Both the position numbers and the translations under genes were made by a program. Below the pieces are notes generated by a model. It was not told the origin of the DNA and did no database searches. It saw nothing but the letters and a program-made list of their open reading frames with translations. Below are positions 63,363-64,000 of a stretch of DNA of 64,000 nucleotides, piece after piece (position 1 is the first letter of the stretch; each line of letters begins with the position of its first letter). The DNA is from Pandoraea sp. PE-S2T-3 (GTDB lineage Bacteria; Pseudomonadota; Gammaproteobacteria; Burkholderiales; Burkholderiaceae). The stretch is taken from positions 620,001 to 684,000 of the forward strand of contig NZ_NGUQ01000037.1 in NCBI RefSeq assembly GCF_002179965.1, given 5' to 3'.

Positions 63363-64000
63363 GCCATCACGACGACGTTCTCGCACTTCAGCAAGCGATG
63401 GGCGAAGCCATCGTCGGTCAGCAGGCCATGATCGAACGGTTGCTGCTGGGCATGCTCGCCAACGGCCATTTATTGGTCGAGGGATTGCCAGGTCTGGCAA
63501 AAACACGCGCGATCAAGGTGCTGGCGCGGCATCTCGATGCCCGTCTCTCACGCATACAGTTCACGCCGGATCTGCTGCCCTCGGACATCACGGGCTCGGA
63601 AGTCTATTTCTCGGAAGGCGGTAAAGGCGAGTTCCGGTTTCAGGCCGGTCCGATCTTCGCCAATCTCGTCCTCGCCGATGAAGTCAACCGCTCACCCGCT
63701 AAGGTGCAGGCCGCATTGCTCGAAGCGATGGAAGAGCGGCAGGTGACCGTGGGCGGGGTGACGCACAAACTCGATCCACTGTTTCTGGTGATGGCGACCC
63801 AGAATCCCATCGAGCAAGAGGGCACGTACCCGTTGCCCGAAGCGCAGATGGACCGCTTTCTCATGCACATCAGCGTGAGCTATCCGCAGCAGGATGCCGA
63901 GCAGGCGATCGTACGGCTCGCGCGCTCGGAAGAGGCCGACGTCTCGGCGTCGGCGAACGTATTGCGACTCGCGCCGGCGGTCATTCTGGGGGCGCGCAAT
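63359..64000 (+). CDS. MoxR-family AAA+ ATPase (cut by window edge)
   Basis: The first 214 codons are present; the gene runs off the right edge. Walker A GLPGLAKT is at residues 42-49, LVLADEVNRSPAKVQAALLEAMEE is the Walker B/sensor region and ATQNPIEQEGTYPLPEAQMDRF follows, all typical of MoxR. These chaperone-like ATPases assemble or activate metalloenzymes together with DUF58 and VWA proteins, expected just downstream. It starts inside the previous stop (ATGA), so it is translationally coupled to the spermidine-synthase-like gene. Confidence 0.9.
   Translation, partial: MSHHDDVLALQQAMGEAIVGQQAMIERLLLGMLANGHLLVEGLPGLAKTRAIKVLARHLDARLSRIQFTPDLLPSDITGSEVYFSEGGKGEFRFQAGPIFANLVLADEVNRSPAKVQAALLEAMEERQVTVGGVTHKLDPLFLVMATQNPIEQEGTYPLPEAQMDRFLMHISVSYPQQDAEQAIVRLARSEEADVSASANVLRLAPAVILGARN

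Overview
The window is about 64 kb of GC-rich, gene-dense DNA from a Gram-negative betaproteobacterium. Classical porin, ECF/RskA, czcCBA and lasso-peptide gene content, together with several regulator families, suggest Burkholderiaceae, most likely Pandoraea or a close relative. That placement is an inference; no rRNA or other marker gene lies in the window. No tRNA, rRNA, CRISPR array, insertion sequence or prophage structure was seen.

Layout. (1) 1-9225: a Crp/Fnr regulator cut by the left edge, divergent from a catabolic operon with an acyl-CoA ligase, a complete Liv-type ABC importer (two ATPases, two permeases, one binding protein) and a PaaK-like ligase. (2) 9283-11207: a MocR regulator divergent from a PaaI-like thioesterase, with a clear operator between them. 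(3) 11240-14318: a compact lasso-peptide cluster on the minus strand (precursor, B protease, C cyclase) with no transporter and an AT-rich promoter end. Its precursor carries two leader-core units. (4) 14513-24182: an amidase, MFS carrier, heme-oxygenase-like diiron oxidase, aldehyde dehydrogenase, GlcG/HbpS protein, flavo-iron-sulfur reductase, two 2Fe-2S ferredoxins, alpha/beta hydrolase and GntR regulator. These are tied together by four copies of a GTATACAGTATAC-like site, which suggests one regulon degrading an unknown, probably nitrogen-containing, compound.

(5) 24483-28853: an autotransporter, a RidA-like protein and a TauE-type permease. (6) 28963-34174: an S24-type repressor that has lost its catalytic serine, divergent from a sulfonate-type cluster (two binding proteins, an SsuD-like monooxygenase, a porin). 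(7) 34274-36321: an accessory groES-groEL pair under a CIRCE operator. (8) 36450-42398: a LysR regulator with a divergent 55-residue membrane peptide, then a minus-strand amide operon (formamidase, two XapX membrane peptides, an AraC-formamidase fusion), then an alpha/beta hydrolase.

(9) 42565-51743: a divalent-metal efflux locus (two small exported proteins, czcCBA, czcRS), with a near-identical promoter box in front of each of the two operons. (10) 51715-54901: RskA anti-sigma, ECF sigma, and three exported proteins (DUF3455, chalcone-isomerase-like, lipocalin). (11) 55146-64000: a lipoprotein esterase, a HAD phosphatase-like lipoprotein, a membrane-anchored formylglycine-generating enzyme, its Cys-type sulfatase, a giant membrane spermidine-synthase-like protein, and the start of a MoxR ATPase cut by the right edge.

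The most novel-looking parts are the tandem-core lasso precursor, the diiron oxidase/ferredoxin regulon and the AraC-formamidase fusion.
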